Below, piece after piece: positions 9,094 through 17,562 of a DNA stretch of 64,000 nucleotides. Location: positions 2,542,001 through 2,606,000 of the forward strand of contig NZ_AP027141.1 in the NCBI RefSeq assembly GCF_027943945.1, read 5' to 3'. Both the position numbers and the translations under genes were made by a program. Under the pieces are notes generated by a model. The model did not search any database, had not been told where the DNA came from, and saw nothing but the letters and a program-made list of their open reading frames with translations. The DNA is from Microbacterium terricola. Lineage in GTDB: Bacteria; Actinomycetota; Actinomycetes; Actinomycetales; Microbacteriaceae. Position 1 is the stretch's first letter. Every line of letters starts with the position of its first letter.

Positions 9094-9522
9094 TCAGGCG
9101 AGTCCCGCGACGATCTTCTCGACCCGTCGCGCGCGGGTGTCCGCGGCCTTCGCACCCTCGACGTTCGTCACGTGCGCCTTGCGCGCGCTCGGCGAGAGGG
9201 CGTCGAATGCGGCACGCGCGCCGGCTTCCTGCAGCGCCGTGGCGAGGTCGTCCGGCACCTGGACCTCGCGCGGAGCCGTGTCGAGGGTGAGCTCGACCGA
9301 GATCGGGTCGCCGCCCTTCAGTCCGGTCGCCGCACGCTTGTCCGAGCTGAACGCGATGAGGTACCTGCCTCCCATAACGGCGACCGTGCTGCGGTACTCG
9401 AAGCCGTTGACCGAGACCGCGACCGGCGGCCGCTTGCCCCCGCCCAGTTCCTCGATGACCTCGGGCGGAACCTCGATGCCGGTGTTGTTGCCCACTTGGG
9501 AGAGTGTCGTCTCGTAGCGCAT
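9094..9522 (-). CDS. DUF1905/YdeI-like protein
   Basis: A 142-residue protein. Residues 1-85 match DUF1905 (TTLSQVGNNTGIEVPPEVIEEL, then YRSTVAVMGGRYLI) and the C-terminal 50 residues match the bacteriocin-protection YdeI/OmpD-associated domain (LSPSARKAHVTNVEGAK, then RRVEKIV). Such proteins are widespread with no firm biochemical role. The ATG at 9522 is taken because the longer frame upstream lacks family similarity. Confidence 0.82.
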   Translation of the reverse strand: MRYETTLSQVGNNTGIEVPPEVIEELGGGKRPPVAVSVNGFEYRSTVAVMGGRYLIAFSSDKRAATGLKGGDPISVELTLDTAPREVQVPDDLATALQEAGARAAFDALSPSARKAHVTNVEGAKAADTRARRVEKIVAGLA

Positions 9523-9626
9523 CCTTCGGACGTACCAGGCCACCCGGCGACACGCAAGCCCCAGACTCCTGGAGCGGCGTCGACGTAGCGTCGAATCACG
9601 ACAGTCCTTCACGAAGGGAGCGGACC

Positions 9627-9824
9627 ATGGGATTCATGGACGACGCCAAGGAAACGGCCGAGACGGCCGGACGCAAGATCCAGGATGCGTGGGAAGACAC
9701 CACGGACAAGATCGGCGACAAGGTCGACGAGGCCAAGGCGAACGCAGATGTGAAGAAGGCGGAAGCCGAGCGGGATTCCGTCGAGAAGCGCAACGAGATC
9801 AAAGAGAAGCTGCGCGACAGCTGA
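9627..9824 (+). CDS. Small amphipathic stress-type protein
   Basis: A 65-residue, highly charged, all-helical protein (MGFMDDAKETAETAGRKIQD at the start). It has repeated Ala/Lys/Glu heptads like CsbD, YtxH or LEA-type stress proteins. GAAGGGAG precedes the ATG at 9627. A strong hairpin terminator follows, so it is monocistronic. An antitoxin-like annotation is sometimes given to relatives, but there is no partner toxin here. A role in stress protection is inference from composition. Confidence 0.72.
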   Translation: MGFMDDAKETAETAGRKIQDAWEDTTDKIGDKVDEAKANADVKKAEAERDSVEKRNEIKEKLRDS

Positions 9825-9851
9825 CCTGACTCAGGCGGTACGCGGGCGAGG

Positions 9852-9880
9852 GGCTCCGGAGGATGACCTCCGGGGCCTTT
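9852..9880 (+). terminator. Hairpin terminator after the small stress-type gene
   Basis: GGCTCCGGAGG (9852-9862) pairs with CCTCCGGGGCC (9867-9877) around an ATGA loop, with one T-G wobble, and is followed by TTT. It lies 28 bases after the stop at 9824. Confidence 0.75.
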
Positions 9881-9986
9881 CGCGTGCCGCGGGCGCCTCT
9901 TTCCGATCCGATCCAAACCGATCGGCGGAGGCCTCCGAAGAACCTCAGACGCGACATCCGTCGCGCGAGAACCGGAGGTTGAATCC

Positions 9987-10400
9987 ATGCGCTCCTCACC
10001 GAACCGCCTCGTCGGCACCATCTTCGGCGCCGTCTATCTTCTCGTCGGTCTGCTCGGCTTCGCCGTGACCGGCGGTGTCGGCTTCATCGCCACCGAAGGC
10101 GGGCTGCTGCTCGGCATCTTCGAGGTCAACCCGCTCCACAACGTCGCCCACCTGCTCATCGGCGCAGCCCTGCTGATCGCCGGACTGGCATCGGTGCGGG
10201 CGGCCAAGGCCACCAACGTCACCGTGGGCACCGCCTACCTGGTGCTGGGCGTCGTCGGCTTCTTCCTCGTCGGAACGAGCCTCAACATTCTCGCGCTGAA
10301 CACGTTCGACCACTTCCTGCACCTCGCGAGCGCCCTCGTGCTGCTCGGTGTGGGACTCGCGGCCGATCGCAGCGAACAGACGTCAGGCCTCACGGCCTGA
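9987..10400 (+). CDS. DUF4383 integral membrane protein
   Basis: A 137-residue membrane protein with four predicted helices at about residues 8-30, 48-68, 75-97 and 105-125. The pattern GAVYLLVGLLGFAVTG, then NPLHNVAHLLIG, fits the actinobacterial DUF4383 family. The family has no assigned function. A perfect 12-bp palindrome, CGGAGGCCTCCG, lies at 9926-9937 upstream. The next membrane-protein gene starts 16 bases downstream, so they probably share a transcript. Confidence 0.85.
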   Translation: MRSSPNRLVGTIFGAVYLLVGLLGFAVTGGVGFIATEGGLLLGIFEVNPLHNVAHLLIGAALLIAGLASVRAAKATNVTVGTAYLVLGVVGFFLVGTSLNILALNTFDHFLHLASALVLLGVGLAADRSEQTSGLTA

Positions 10401-10416
10401 CCCCCCGGAGCGCGTG

Positions 10417-10956
10417 ATGGTCGAGACTCCCGTGGTGAGCGCCACGGGGCAGGATGCTTCGGCATGGGCTGCCCCGTCGGCGTGGGGGGCGGGACTCATC
10501 CAGATCGCGCTGGGCGCCGGGCTGGCGACGTCGGGCCTCTCCTGGGGGATGGGCCTGGCTGCCCTCGGCGCTGTCGGGATCGCTTGGGGAGCGATGGCAC
10601 TCGCCCGCGGACGCGTAATCGCGCCGCGGGCGGGTGTTGCGGGGGCGCTCGGCGGCCTCGTCGCGCTCGTCGTCGCGATGGCGGCAGACCCTGGCCGCAC
10701 GAGCGTGTTCGCCGTGACGGCGAGCGGGATGCTGCTGCTCGCCGCCGCGATCGCGTGCGGGCTGACGCTGCGGGGTGGCATCCATCGGGCACGCCGCACC
10801 AGCTACGCCGCACCGCGGACGCGGCTCGTGCCGCTGATCGCCGCGGCCGTCCTGGTCGCCGCGATCGTGACGCCGGCGCTCAGCGCCACCGAGGCAGGGC
10901 GCCTCGCGCCCTCGCACTCCGGGCACGGCCTGACCGAGACCCCGCACGACCACTGA
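10417..10956 (+). CDS. Hypothetical membrane protein with His-rich tail
   Basis: A 179-residue Ala-rich membrane protein with about five hydrophobic segments (residues about 18-40, 42-58, 66-86, 95-115 and 137-155). Its C-terminal tail contains several His residues (LAPSHSGHGLTETPHDH), which could be metal-binding. GGAG at 10407-10410 fits the ATG at 10417; a GTG at 10414 is equally near. I do not recognise the family. It lies behind the DUF4383 gene. Confidence 0.68.
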   Translation: MVETPVVSATGQDASAWAAPSAWGAGLIQIALGAGLATSGLSWGMGLAALGAVGIAWGAMALARGRVIAPRAGVAGALGGLVALVVAMAADPGRTSVFAVTASGMLLLAAAIACGLTLRGGIHRARRTSYAAPRTRLVPLIAAAVLVAAIVTPALSATEAGRLAPSHSGHGLTETPHDH

Positions 10957-10967
10957 CCGCGCGGGGT

Positions 10968-11019
10968 GAGGTGTCAGCTCGTGACCCTTCACCGGGGAGA
11001 TGCGGCACGAGCTGCCACC
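10968..11019 (+). repeat. REP-like palindromic repeat, copy E, in a convergent gap
   Basis: GGTGTCAGCTCGTG (10970-10983) pairs with CACGAGCTGCCACC (11006-11019), a 14-bp stem with one mismatch and a 22-base loop. The left arm is identical to the left ends of copies C and D near 3.2 kb, so this is the same family with a different centre. It lies between the stop codons of two convergent genes and may terminate both. Confidence 0.75.
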
Positions 11020-11037
11020 AGAACGGCGTCGCCGGCC

Positions 11038-11985
11038 TCAGATGGCGGCGATCCGCCAGGACGCCTCGGCTGTCTCGCCCGGCTCGATCTCGATCAGGCC
11101 GGTGTCGAACGGGTACGCCGCGTCGTTGAACGCATCGGGCGCGCACGTCATCGGCTCGACCGCGAGCCCAGCGCGGTGCCCCGGCTTGCTCGGGTCCGGA
11201 AGGTCGGCCGTGTGCACCTGCACCCACGGGCAGGTGTCGTCCCACACCATCTCCACGCCTGAGCCCGACGCCGTGGTCAGCCGCACGACGGTGAGCCCCG
11301 CTTCGTCCGCGCCGAGCTCCGTGTACGCGTGGTCGATCTCCGCGGCCCCGATCGTGCGGGCCACCTGCCAGTCGAAGCGCTCGGCGTCGTGCGCGTCGAC
11401 CGGCTCGAGCGCGGTCGGGATCAAGCGATCCTCGGTGACGGCCAGCACCTGCGCGGCCGGGAGCTGCAGCATCCAGTCGTCGACCGTGCCCTCCCCCGCC
11501 ACGAGGTACGGGTGCGGGCCGGTGCCCCACGGCGCGGTCTCGGTGCTCTCATTGCGCGCGAGCACCGTCTGGGTCAGCCCATCGGCGCTCAGCTCGTAGG
11601 TGACCGAGACGACGATCCGCCACGGGTACGACGTCTGCGGCTCGATCACCGCAGCGAGCGTCACGTGGCTGGGGCTCTTGTCGACCGCCTCGAACTGCAG
11701 CCAGGCGGCCAGGCCGTGCAGCGCATGCAGGCGCGGCGGCTCGGTCAGGGCGAGCTGGTAGTCGACGCCCCGGAACGTGTAGCGCCCGTCGACCACGCGG
11801 TTCGGCCACGGCGCGAGCGTCGCGCCGCGGAAGGCGGGACGCACCTCGTCGGCCTCGAAGGGCACGACGAGGTCACGGCCGTCGAAGGCGAGCCTCCGCA
11901 GGGAGGCGCCGATCCCGGCGATCGACGCCTCATAGCCGCCGGCCTTCAGGGAGTGCTGGATGCCCGAGAGCGCGGTCCGGGCCAT
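11038..11985 (-). CDS. Aldose 1-epimerase (mutarotase) family protein
   Basis: A 315-residue galactose-mutarotase-like beta-sandwich enzyme. Family markers are APWPNRVVDGRYTF near 58, LHALHGLAAW near 88 with a catalytic His, GTGPHPYLVAG near 156 with a second His, and a C-terminal Glu in LAVEPMTCAPDAFN. It interconverts alpha and beta anomers of an aldose, here most likely L-arabinose, before isomerisation. The ATG shares one base with the araA stop (TGATG at 11983-11987), so it is translationally coupled to araA. Confidence 0.88.
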   Translation of the reverse strand: MARTALSGIQHSLKAGGYEASIAGIGASLRRLAFDGRDLVVPFEADEVRPAFRGATLAPWPNRVVDGRYTFRGVDYQLALTEPPRLHALHGLAAWLQFEAVDKSPSHVTLAAVIEPQTSYPWRIVVSVTYELSADGLTQTVLARNESTETAPWGTGPHPYLVAGEGTVDDWMLQLPAAQVLAVTEDRLIPTALEPVDAHDAERFDWQVARTIGAAEIDHAYTELGADEAGLTVVRLTTASGSGVEMVWDDTCPWVQVHTADLPDPSKPGHRAGLAVEPMTCAPDAFNDAAYPFDTGLIEIEPGETAEASWRIAAI

Positions 11986-13496
11986 CAGATGCCCTGGGCG
12001 AGGCGGTAGTACGCCTGGTTCCAGCGCAGCTCGCGCTGGAAGTCGCGGACCGTGGTGTCCTCGTCGATCACGACGAGCTCGGTCTTGGCGATCTCGGCGA
12101 AGTCGCGGAACACCTCGATGCCCACGGCGGTGGTCATCACGGTGTGGTGCGCGGCGCCGGCCGCGAGCCAGCAGCCCGCGCTGGTGGCGAAGTCGGGCGC
12201 GGGCTTCCAGACGGCGCGGCCGACCGGCAGGTTGGGCAGGTCGGGCGCCTCGACGTTCTCGACGACGTTGGCGACCAGGCGGAACCGGTCGCGCATGTCG
12301 CTCATGGCGACGACGAGCGCCGGGCCGGGGTCGGCGGTGAAGACCAGGCGCACCGGGTCGTCCTTGCCGCCGATGCCGAGCGGGTGGATCTCCAGGCGAG
12401 GCTTCGCTGTGGTCAGCGACGGGGCGACCTCGAGCATGTGGGCGCCGAGGATCTTCTCGTCGCCGGCGACCAGGTCGTAGGTGTAGTCCTCCATGAGGCT
12501 CGCTCCGCCGGGCAGGCCCGAGCCCATCACGTTGGCGACGCGCACGAGGATCGCGGTCTTCCAGTCGCCCTCGGCGCCGAAGCCGTAGCCCTCGGCCATC
12601 AGTCGCTGCACGGCGAGGCCGGGCAGCTGCTTCAGCGACCCGAGGTCTTCGAACGACGTGGTGAAGGCACCGAAGCCGCCTTCCTCGAGGAAGGAGCGGA
12701 GGCCGACCTCGATCGCGGCGCCGTCGCGCAGCGACTGGTGGCGCTCGGCGCCGGGCAGCAGTTCGGGGGCGACCTCGTACGCGGCCAGGTACTCCTCGAC
12801 CAGGGCGTCGACGTCGGCGTCGGATGCGGCATCCACCGCCTCGGCGAGCTCGTTCACGCCCCAGGTGTTCACCTGCACGCCGAAGCGCAGCTCGGCCTCG
12901 GTCTTGTCACCCTCCGTGACGGCGACGTAGCGCATGTTGTCGCCGAAGCGGGCGAGCTTGAGGGTGCGCGCGGCGGTCCAGCCGGCGGCGGCACGCTGCC
13001 AGTCCTCGATCTGCTGCTGCACGGCGGGGTTGGACACATGTCCGACCACGGTCTTGCGGGCGACGCCGAGGCGGGTCTGGATGTACCCGAACTCACGGTC
13101 GCCGTGCGCGGCCTGGTTGAGGTTCATGAAGTCGAAGTCGATGTCCTGCCAGGGCAGCTCGACGTTGGCCTGGGTGTGCAAGTGCAGCAGCGGCTTCTGC
13201 AGCGCGTCGAGGCCCGCGATCCACATCTTGGCGGGGCTGAACGTGTGCATCCAGGCGATCACGCCGATGACGTCGTCGCGGCCGTTGACCTCGAGGGCGA
13301 GGCGGCGGATCGAGTCGGAGTCCTTCAGGACGGGCTTCCAGACGACCTTCACCGGCAGGCCGTTCAGGCCGGCGACGACCTCCTGCGACTGCTCGGCGAC
13401 CTGGCGCAGCGTCTCCTCGCCGTACAGGTTCTGGCTGCCGGTGACGAACCAGACCTCGTAGCCGTCGAGGGAGGAGTTGAGCGGAGTGCGGGCCAT
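11985..13496 (-). CDS. araA: L-arabinose isomerase
   Basis: A 503-residue protein, the usual length for AraA, which converts L-arabinose to L-ribulose. The N-terminus has [21 protein letters not shown], and the Mn2+-binding Glu/His regions are present in the central and C-terminal parts ([30 protein letters not shown]). It is a cytosolic enzyme. It lies 29 bases after the FGGY kinase gene, in an operon with it and the epimerase. The usual third enzyme of the pathway, L-ribulose-5-phosphate 4-epimerase (araD), is not in the operon or the window. Confidence 0.97.
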   Translation of the reverse strand: MARTPLNSSLDGYEVWFVTGSQNLYGEETLRQVAEQSQEVVAGLNGLPVKVVWKPVLKDSDSIRRLALEVNGRDDVIGVIAWMHTFSPAKMWIAGLDALQKPLLHLHTQANVELPWQDIDFDFMNLNQAAHGDREFGYIQTRLGVARKTVVGHVSNPAVQQQIEDWQRAAAGWTAARTLKLARFGDNMRYVAVTEGDKTEAELRFGVQVNTWGVNELAEAVDAASDADVDALVEEYLAAYEVAPELLPGAERHQSLRDGAAIEVGLRSFLEEGGFGAFTTSFEDLGSLKQLPGLAVQRLMAEGYGFGAEGDWKTAILVRVANVMGSGLPGGASLMEDYTYDLVAGDEKILGAHMLEVAPSLTTAKPRLEIHPLGIGGKDDPVRLVFTADPGPALVVAMSDMRDRFRLVANVVENVEAPDLPNLPVGRAVWKPAPDFATSAGCWLAAGAAHHTVMTTAVGIEVFRDFAEIAKTELVVIDEDTTVRDFQRELRWNQAYYRLAQGI

Positions 13497-13525
13497 GGTG
13501 TTCCTTCGCTGGGTCGTGGGTGGAG

Positions 13526-15160
13526 TCAGAGGGCGGCGACCGCCGCCGCCTCGACGGCGAGGCCGGCGCGGTAGCGGTCGAGGTAGGCGGCGAACCCGGC
13601 GACATCGGCCGGATCGGGGTCGGCGACGTCGATGCGGGCACCGCCGAAGACACGGTCGTCGAGGTAGTCCGTCAGCGAGAGCTCGTCGGCGTGCGCGAGA
13701 TAGGACGCGAGCACCGCGATGCCCCAGGCGCCACCTTCGGAGGCGGTGTCGCCGACCGCGACCGGGGCGTCGAGGGCGGCAGCCAGCATCCGCTGGGCGA
13801 CGCCTGCCGTGCGGAACAGCCCCCCGTGCGCGAACATCCGGTCGAGGGCGACGCCCTCGCCGTCGAGCACCCGCATGCCGAGCGCGAGGGTGCCGAACAC
13901 GCCGTAGAGCTGGGCGCGCATGAAGTTGCCGAGGGTGAGGCGGCTCTCGGGGGTGCGCACGAACAGCGGGCGACCCTCGTCGAGGCCGGCGATCGGCTCG
14001 CCGGCGAGGTGGTTGTACGCGAGCAGGCCGCCCGCGTCGGCGTCGCCGGCGACGGCCTCACCGAGCAGCGCCTCGAACACCGCGTCGGTGGCGAGCGGCT
14101 GACCGGCGGCCTCGGCGAAGCGGCCGAACAGCCCGGCCCAGGCGCCGAGCTCGCTCGCGCCGTTGTTGCAGTGGACCATGGCGACGAGGTCGCCGAGGGG
14201 GGTGGTGACCAGGTCGAGCTCGTGGTGGACCGCGGTGAGCGGGCGTTCCAGCACGACCATCGCGAAGATGCTGGTGCCCGCGCTCACGTTGCCGGTGCGG
14301 GGGGCGACCGCGTTGGTGGCGACCATCCCGGTGCCGGCGTCGCCCTCGGGCGGGCAGAGCGGGATGCCGGGGCGCAGCGCGCCGGTCGGGTCGAGCAGTG
14401 CGGCGCCGGCCGCGGTGAGCTCGCCCGCCGGGCGGCCGGCGACGAGCACCTCGGGGAGCAGTTCGGCCAGGGCGGGGACGCGCCCGGCGGCGAGGCCGTC
14501 GTAGCGCCGGACGAGCTCTGCGTCGTAGTCGCGCGTGGCCGGGTCGATCGGGAACATGCCGGAGGCGTCGCCGACGCCGAGCACCTTGCGCCCGGTCAGC
14601 TGCCAGTGCACGTAGCCGGCGAGGGTGGTGACGTGGGCCACGTCGGCGACGTGCGGCTCGGCGTCGAGCACCGCCTGGTGCAGGTGCGCGATCGACCAGC
14701 GCAGCGGGATGTTCGTGCCGAGCAGCTCGGTGAGCTCGGCGGCCGCGGCACCCGTGTTGGTGTTGCGCCACGTGCGGAACGGCACCAGCAGCTCGTCGTC
14801 CTCGGCGAAGGCGAGGTAGCCGTGCATCATCGCCGAGACGCCGATGGCGGCGAACGCCTCCGGGCGCACCCCGTAGCGGCGCTCGATGTCGGCGGTCAGG
14901 TCGGCGTAGGCGGCCTGGAGGCCGGACCAGACCTCGTCGATGGCGTAGGTCCAGAGCCTGCCCTCGAACCGGTTCTCCCACTCGTGGCTGCCGACGGCGA
15001 GCACGCTCTGCGGGTCGTCGCCGATCACGCAGGCCTTGATGCGCGTGGATCCGAACTCGATGCCGAGGCTCGCACGTCCTGACACGATCGCGTCACGGGC
15101 GGCTGCGGAGAGCTGATCGGGGGACGTCGGGGCGCCGCTCGGCGTTGCGGTGCTGGTCAC
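13526..15160 (-). CDS. FGGY-family carbohydrate kinase, likely L-ribulokinase
   Basis: A 544-residue kinase of the FGGY/xylulokinase superfamily. The N-terminal ATP-phosphate loop reads [19 protein letters not shown] at about residue 30. The C-terminal ATPase half has [19 protein letters not shown] and [12 protein letters not shown]. Placed directly before araA, it most likely phosphorylates L-ribulose. Its N-terminal motif differs from that of the classical AraB, so it may be a separate ribulokinase branch, and xylulokinase activity cannot be excluded. The GTG at 15160 is preceded by GGAGG with six-base spacing, which sets the start. Confidence 0.85.
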   Translation of the reverse strand: MTSTATPSGAPTSPDQLSAAARDAIVSGRASLGIEFGSTRIKACVIGDDPQSVLAVGSHEWENRFEGRLWTYAIDEVWSGLQAAYADLTADIERRYGVRPEAFAAIGVSAMMHGYLAFAEDDELLVPFRTWRNTNTGAAAAELTELLGTNIPLRWSIAHLHQAVLDAEPHVADVAHVTTLAGYVHWQLTGRKVLGVGDASGMFPIDPATRDYDAELVRRYDGLAAGRVPALAELLPEVLVAGRPAGELTAAGAALLDPTGALRPGIPLCPPEGDAGTGMVATNAVAPRTGNVSAGTSIFAMVVLERPLTAVHHELDLVTTPLGDLVAMVHCNNGASELGAWAGLFGRFAEAAGQPLATDAVFEALLGEAVAGDADAGGLLAYNHLAGEPIAGLDEGRPLFVRTPESRLTLGNFMRAQLYGVFGTLALGMRVLDGEGVALDRMFAHGGLFRTAGVAQRMLAAALDAPVAVGDTASEGGAWGIAVLASYLAHADELSLTDYLDDRVFGGARIDVADPDPADVAGFAAYLDRYRAGLAVEAAAVAAL

Positions 15161-15214
15161 GGGTGGCCTCCGTTGGTCTCCTGGGGCGGATGCAGCATCC
15201 GCCATTCTCCACGA

Positions 15215-15228
15215 TGTTACCGGTAACA
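15215..15228 (-). promoter_or_regulatory. LacI-type operator of the arabinose operon
   Basis: A perfect 14-bp palindrome, TGTTACCGGTAACA, with the central CG step typical of LacI-family sites. It lies 55 bases upstream of the kinase start and 120 bases after the stop of the LacI gene on the same strand, so it is the likely binding site of that repressor. Confidence 0.8.
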
Positions 15229-15265
15229 ATCCGGTCGTGCCAGTTCGACTCCGCCCTCCCCCAAC

Positions 15266-15329
15266 CCGTTTACGGACGGGACACGCCGCGTCGGCGACAG
15301 ACCAAGCGGCGCGTCGCGTCCGTAAACGG
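15266..15329 (-). repeat. Long imperfect hairpin element between lacI and araB-like gene
   Basis: Two 23-base arms, 15266-15288 and 15307-15329, pair with only two mismatches around an 18-base loop. Both arms contain GTTTACGGACG or its complement, and C/G-rich flanks extend the stem. There is no T tract, so it is not a standard terminator. The structure resembles the 52-54 bp palindromes elsewhere in the window but has an unrelated sequence. Confidence 0.7.
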
Positions 15330-15347
15330 CTGGGGGGACGGGTGGGG

Positions 15348-16334
15348 TCAGGGCGCGGGCGCGGTCGAGGCCCGCGCCACGAGCACCGGAGGGGCGGATG
15401 CGGCGACCTCCGCCTCGCCGAGCACCGCGCCGACGCACCGGCGCGCCTCGCCGGCGAGGTCGAGCCGCACCGTGGTGAGCGCGGGGCGGTAGAACGCGGC
15501 GTCGGGGTTGTCGTCGAACCCCGCGATGCTGACATCGCCCGGCACGTCGACGCCCGCAGTGCGCAGGCCCGCGATGAGGCCGAGCGCCATCTGGTCGTTG
15601 GCCACCACGACGCCGGTCGGTCCGCCCGGAGCCCGCAGTGCGGCCGCGATCTCGGGCGCGAGGGCGGCGCCGGCAGCCGCACTCCAGTCGCCCGCCCAGC
15701 GCGCACCGACGTGCAGGCCGTGCGCGCGCACCGCATGGTCGAACCCTTCCGCACGGGCGGCCTCCTCGACCCAGTCCGCCGGCCCGCCCAGCCGCGCGAT
15801 GCGACGGTGCCCGAGTCCTGCCAGGTGCGCGACGGCGAGCGCCGCACCCGCCCGCTGCCGGGCCGCGCCGTCGCCGGCGTGCATGGCGACGAGCGGCACC
15901 TCGAGCGGCGCTGCGGTCAGCGCGGCGAGCGTACGGGCATGCGGTGCGACCAGGATGATCCCGTCGACACCCTGTGCCCGCACGTGCGCGACCGCGGCGT
16001 CGACGGATGCGGCGTCCTCGGCATCGGCGTAGGCGGTGGCGATCCAGCGGCCCTCTGCACGCGCGGCTGTCTCCAGGGCGGCGATGGCGGCCGCCGGTCC
16101 GTACAGCGTCGCATCCGACGCGATCACCCCGAGAGTGCGGGTGGTCGCGGTGCCGAGCGAACGGGCGGCGTTGTTGACGCGGTAGTCGAGCGCGGCCATC
16201 GCCTCGAGCACGCGGCGACGCGTGTCGTCGCGGATGTTCGGGTGGGCGTTGATGACCCGGGACACGGTCTGCGTCGACACACCCGCGGCCTGCGCGACCT
16301 CGCGCACGCCGACGCGACGCGTCATCTCACCCAT
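15348..16334 (-). CDS. LacI family regulator, probable arabinose repressor
   Basis: A 328-residue protein. The helix-turn-helix at residues 8-30 reads VGVREVAQAAGVSTQTVSRV, with the hinge helix ending near residue 60. The periplasmic-binding-like effector domain includes TRTLGVIASD, the VVVANDQMALG motif and ISIAGFDDNP-like segments near the C-terminus. It lies just upstream of the kinase-araA-epimerase operon, on the same strand, with a perfect LacI-type palindrome in the gap. L-arabinose or an intermediate as inducer is inference. An alternative start MTRRV lies three codons inside. Confidence 0.88.
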   Translation of the reverse strand: MGEMTRRVGVREVAQAAGVSTQTVSRVINAHPNIRDDTRRRVLEAMAALDYRVNNAARSLGTATTRTLGVIASDATLYGPAAAIAALETAARAEGRWIATAYADAEDAASVDAAVAHVRAQGVDGIILVAPHARTLAALTAAPLEVPLVAMHAGDGAARQRAGAALAVAHLAGLGHRRIARLGGPADWVEEAARAEGFDHAVRAHGLHVGARWAGDWSAAAGAALAPEIAAALRAPGGPTGVVVANDQMALGLIAGLRTAGVDVPGDVSIAGFDDNPDAAFYRPALTTVRLDLAGEARRCVGAVLGEAEVAASAPPVLVARASTAPAP

Positions 16335-16365
16335 GGTCCACAGGGTAGCCGGGCGGGCGGCGCGC

Positions 16366-17391
16366 TCAGCGGCGGGCGATCGTCGAGCCGCGGATCACGA
16401 GGCGCACCGGCAGGTGGTGCACGCCCTCGCCGATGTCGATGCCGTCGATCGCGTCGAACACGCGCTGCGCCGCCTGCCGGCCGAGCTGCTGCAGGTTGGC
16501 GTCGATGGTGGTGAGCTCTGGCCGCGAGTTGGTGGCCAGCAGCTCCCAGTTGTCGTACCCGATCACCGCGAGGTCGTCGGGCACCGTGCGCCCGAGCTCG
16601 CGGGCCGTGTCGATCACGCCGCGGGCGATCTGGTCGGAGCCGCAGAAGACGGCGTCGATGTCTGGGTGCTGCTGCAGCAGCATCCCTGCCGCGTCCCGAC
16701 CCCATGGCTCCGACCACTCGGAGAACATCGGCGTGCCGACCAGCTGCAGTCCCGCAGCCTCCAGCGCGGCACGGGCACCGGCGAGGCGGTCCTGCGCGGC
16801 CGCGTAGGCGGGGTCGCCGGAGACGTGCGCGATGCGGGTGCGCCCGCAGGCGAGCAGGTGCTCGATGGCCATGCGGCCGCCCGCGTAGTTGTCGGGAGTG
16901 AGCGAGAGGTCGCGCGGGTCGTCGGACGGCGCGTAGGCGTAGACCACCGGCACCGGGATCTCCTGGCCGAGGGACGGGCGGGGGTCGGTCTGGCGGCCGA
17001 CCACGATGATGCCGTCGACGCGCCGGCTCAGCAGCGCCTTGAGGTGATGCTGCTCACGGATGGCGTCGCCGCGGGCGTCGCACAGGAAGACGTTGACCTG
17101 GCCCGCGCCGAACGCATCCTCCGCACCCATCAGGATCGGGATCATGAAGCGGCCCTCGAGGTCGCTCGTGAGGAGCCCGACCGTTCCGGTGCGCCCCGCC
17201 AGCAGTCCGCGGGCCATCGCGTTGGGGGTGAAGGCGAGCGCCTCCGCCGCCTCGAGCACCCTGACCCTGGTCGCCGGGGCCACGTCGCCCCGCCCGTTCA
17301 GCGCCTTGGACGCGGTGGCGATGGAGACTCCGGCCCGCTGGGCGACATCGCTCAGGGTGGAGGTGCGCCCGGCGCCCTCGCTCGTCGACAT
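16366..17391 (-). CDS. LacI family regulator of the divergent CUT1 operon
   Basis: A 341-residue LacI-type repressor. The DNA-binding domain at residues 11-60 starts STLSDVAQRAGVSIATASKALNG. The effector domain includes GTVGLLTSD, FCGSDQIARGV and LAVIGYDNWE. GAGGAGGT stands four bases before the ATG at 17391 and fixes the start. It diverges from the solute-binding protein gene at 17563, the classic layout for local control. The sugar effector is unknown but probably an arabinose oligosaccharide or arabinose, given the operon it faces. Confidence 0.9.
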   Translation of the reverse strand: MSTSEGAGRTSTLSDVAQRAGVSIATASKALNGRGDVAPATRVRVLEAAEALAFTPNAMARGLLAGRTGTVGLLTSDLEGRFMIPILMGAEDAFGAGQVNVFLCDARGDAIREQHHLKALLSRRVDGIIVVGRQTDPRPSLGQEIPVPVVYAYAPSDDPRDLSLTPDNYAGGRMAIEHLLACGRTRIAHVSGDPAYAAAQDRLAGARAALEAAGLQLVGTPMFSEWSEPWGRDAAGMLLQQHPDIDAVFCGSDQIARGVIDTARELGRTVPDDLAVIGYDNWELLATNSRPELTTIDANLQQLGRQAAQRVFDAIDGIDIGEGVHHLPVRLVIRGSTIARR

Positions 17392-17406
17392 GTGCCACCT
17401 CCTCGT

Positions 17407-17424
17407 GCCGTAAACGTTATCGGC
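17407..17424. promoter_or_regulatory. Candidate LacI operator upstream of the repressor gene
   Basis: GCCGTAAACGTTATCGGC is an 18-bp near-palindrome (arms GCCG/CGGC, core AACGTT with central CG). It sits 15 bases upstream of the lacI start in the divergent gap and could mediate autoregulation. Confidence 0.5.
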
Positions 17425-17432
17425 GCGAGGCC

Positions 17433-17490
17433 TTGACCGCGCGCAGAAACTCACGATACCTTCCCGAAAGGGATTTCGGAGGTTTCGAAA
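17433..17490 (+). promoter_or_regulatory. Candidate promoter and operator cluster of the CUT1 operon
   Basis: TTGACC (17433-17438), a 16-base spacer and GATACC (17455-17460) form a plausible promoter. Just downstream are CGAAAGGGATTTCG (17465-17478), an inverted repeat, and the palindrome TTTCGAAA (17483-17490). These A/T-rich motifs stand out from the GC-rich background and are candidate LacI-family sites. They are supported by position only. Confidence 0.5.
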
Positions 17491-17562
17491 ATCCCCCCTG
17501 CACAGCGGTCAGCCCGGCACCACCCGGGGGCTTCCGCTCAACGATGAGCAAGAGGAGACAGC

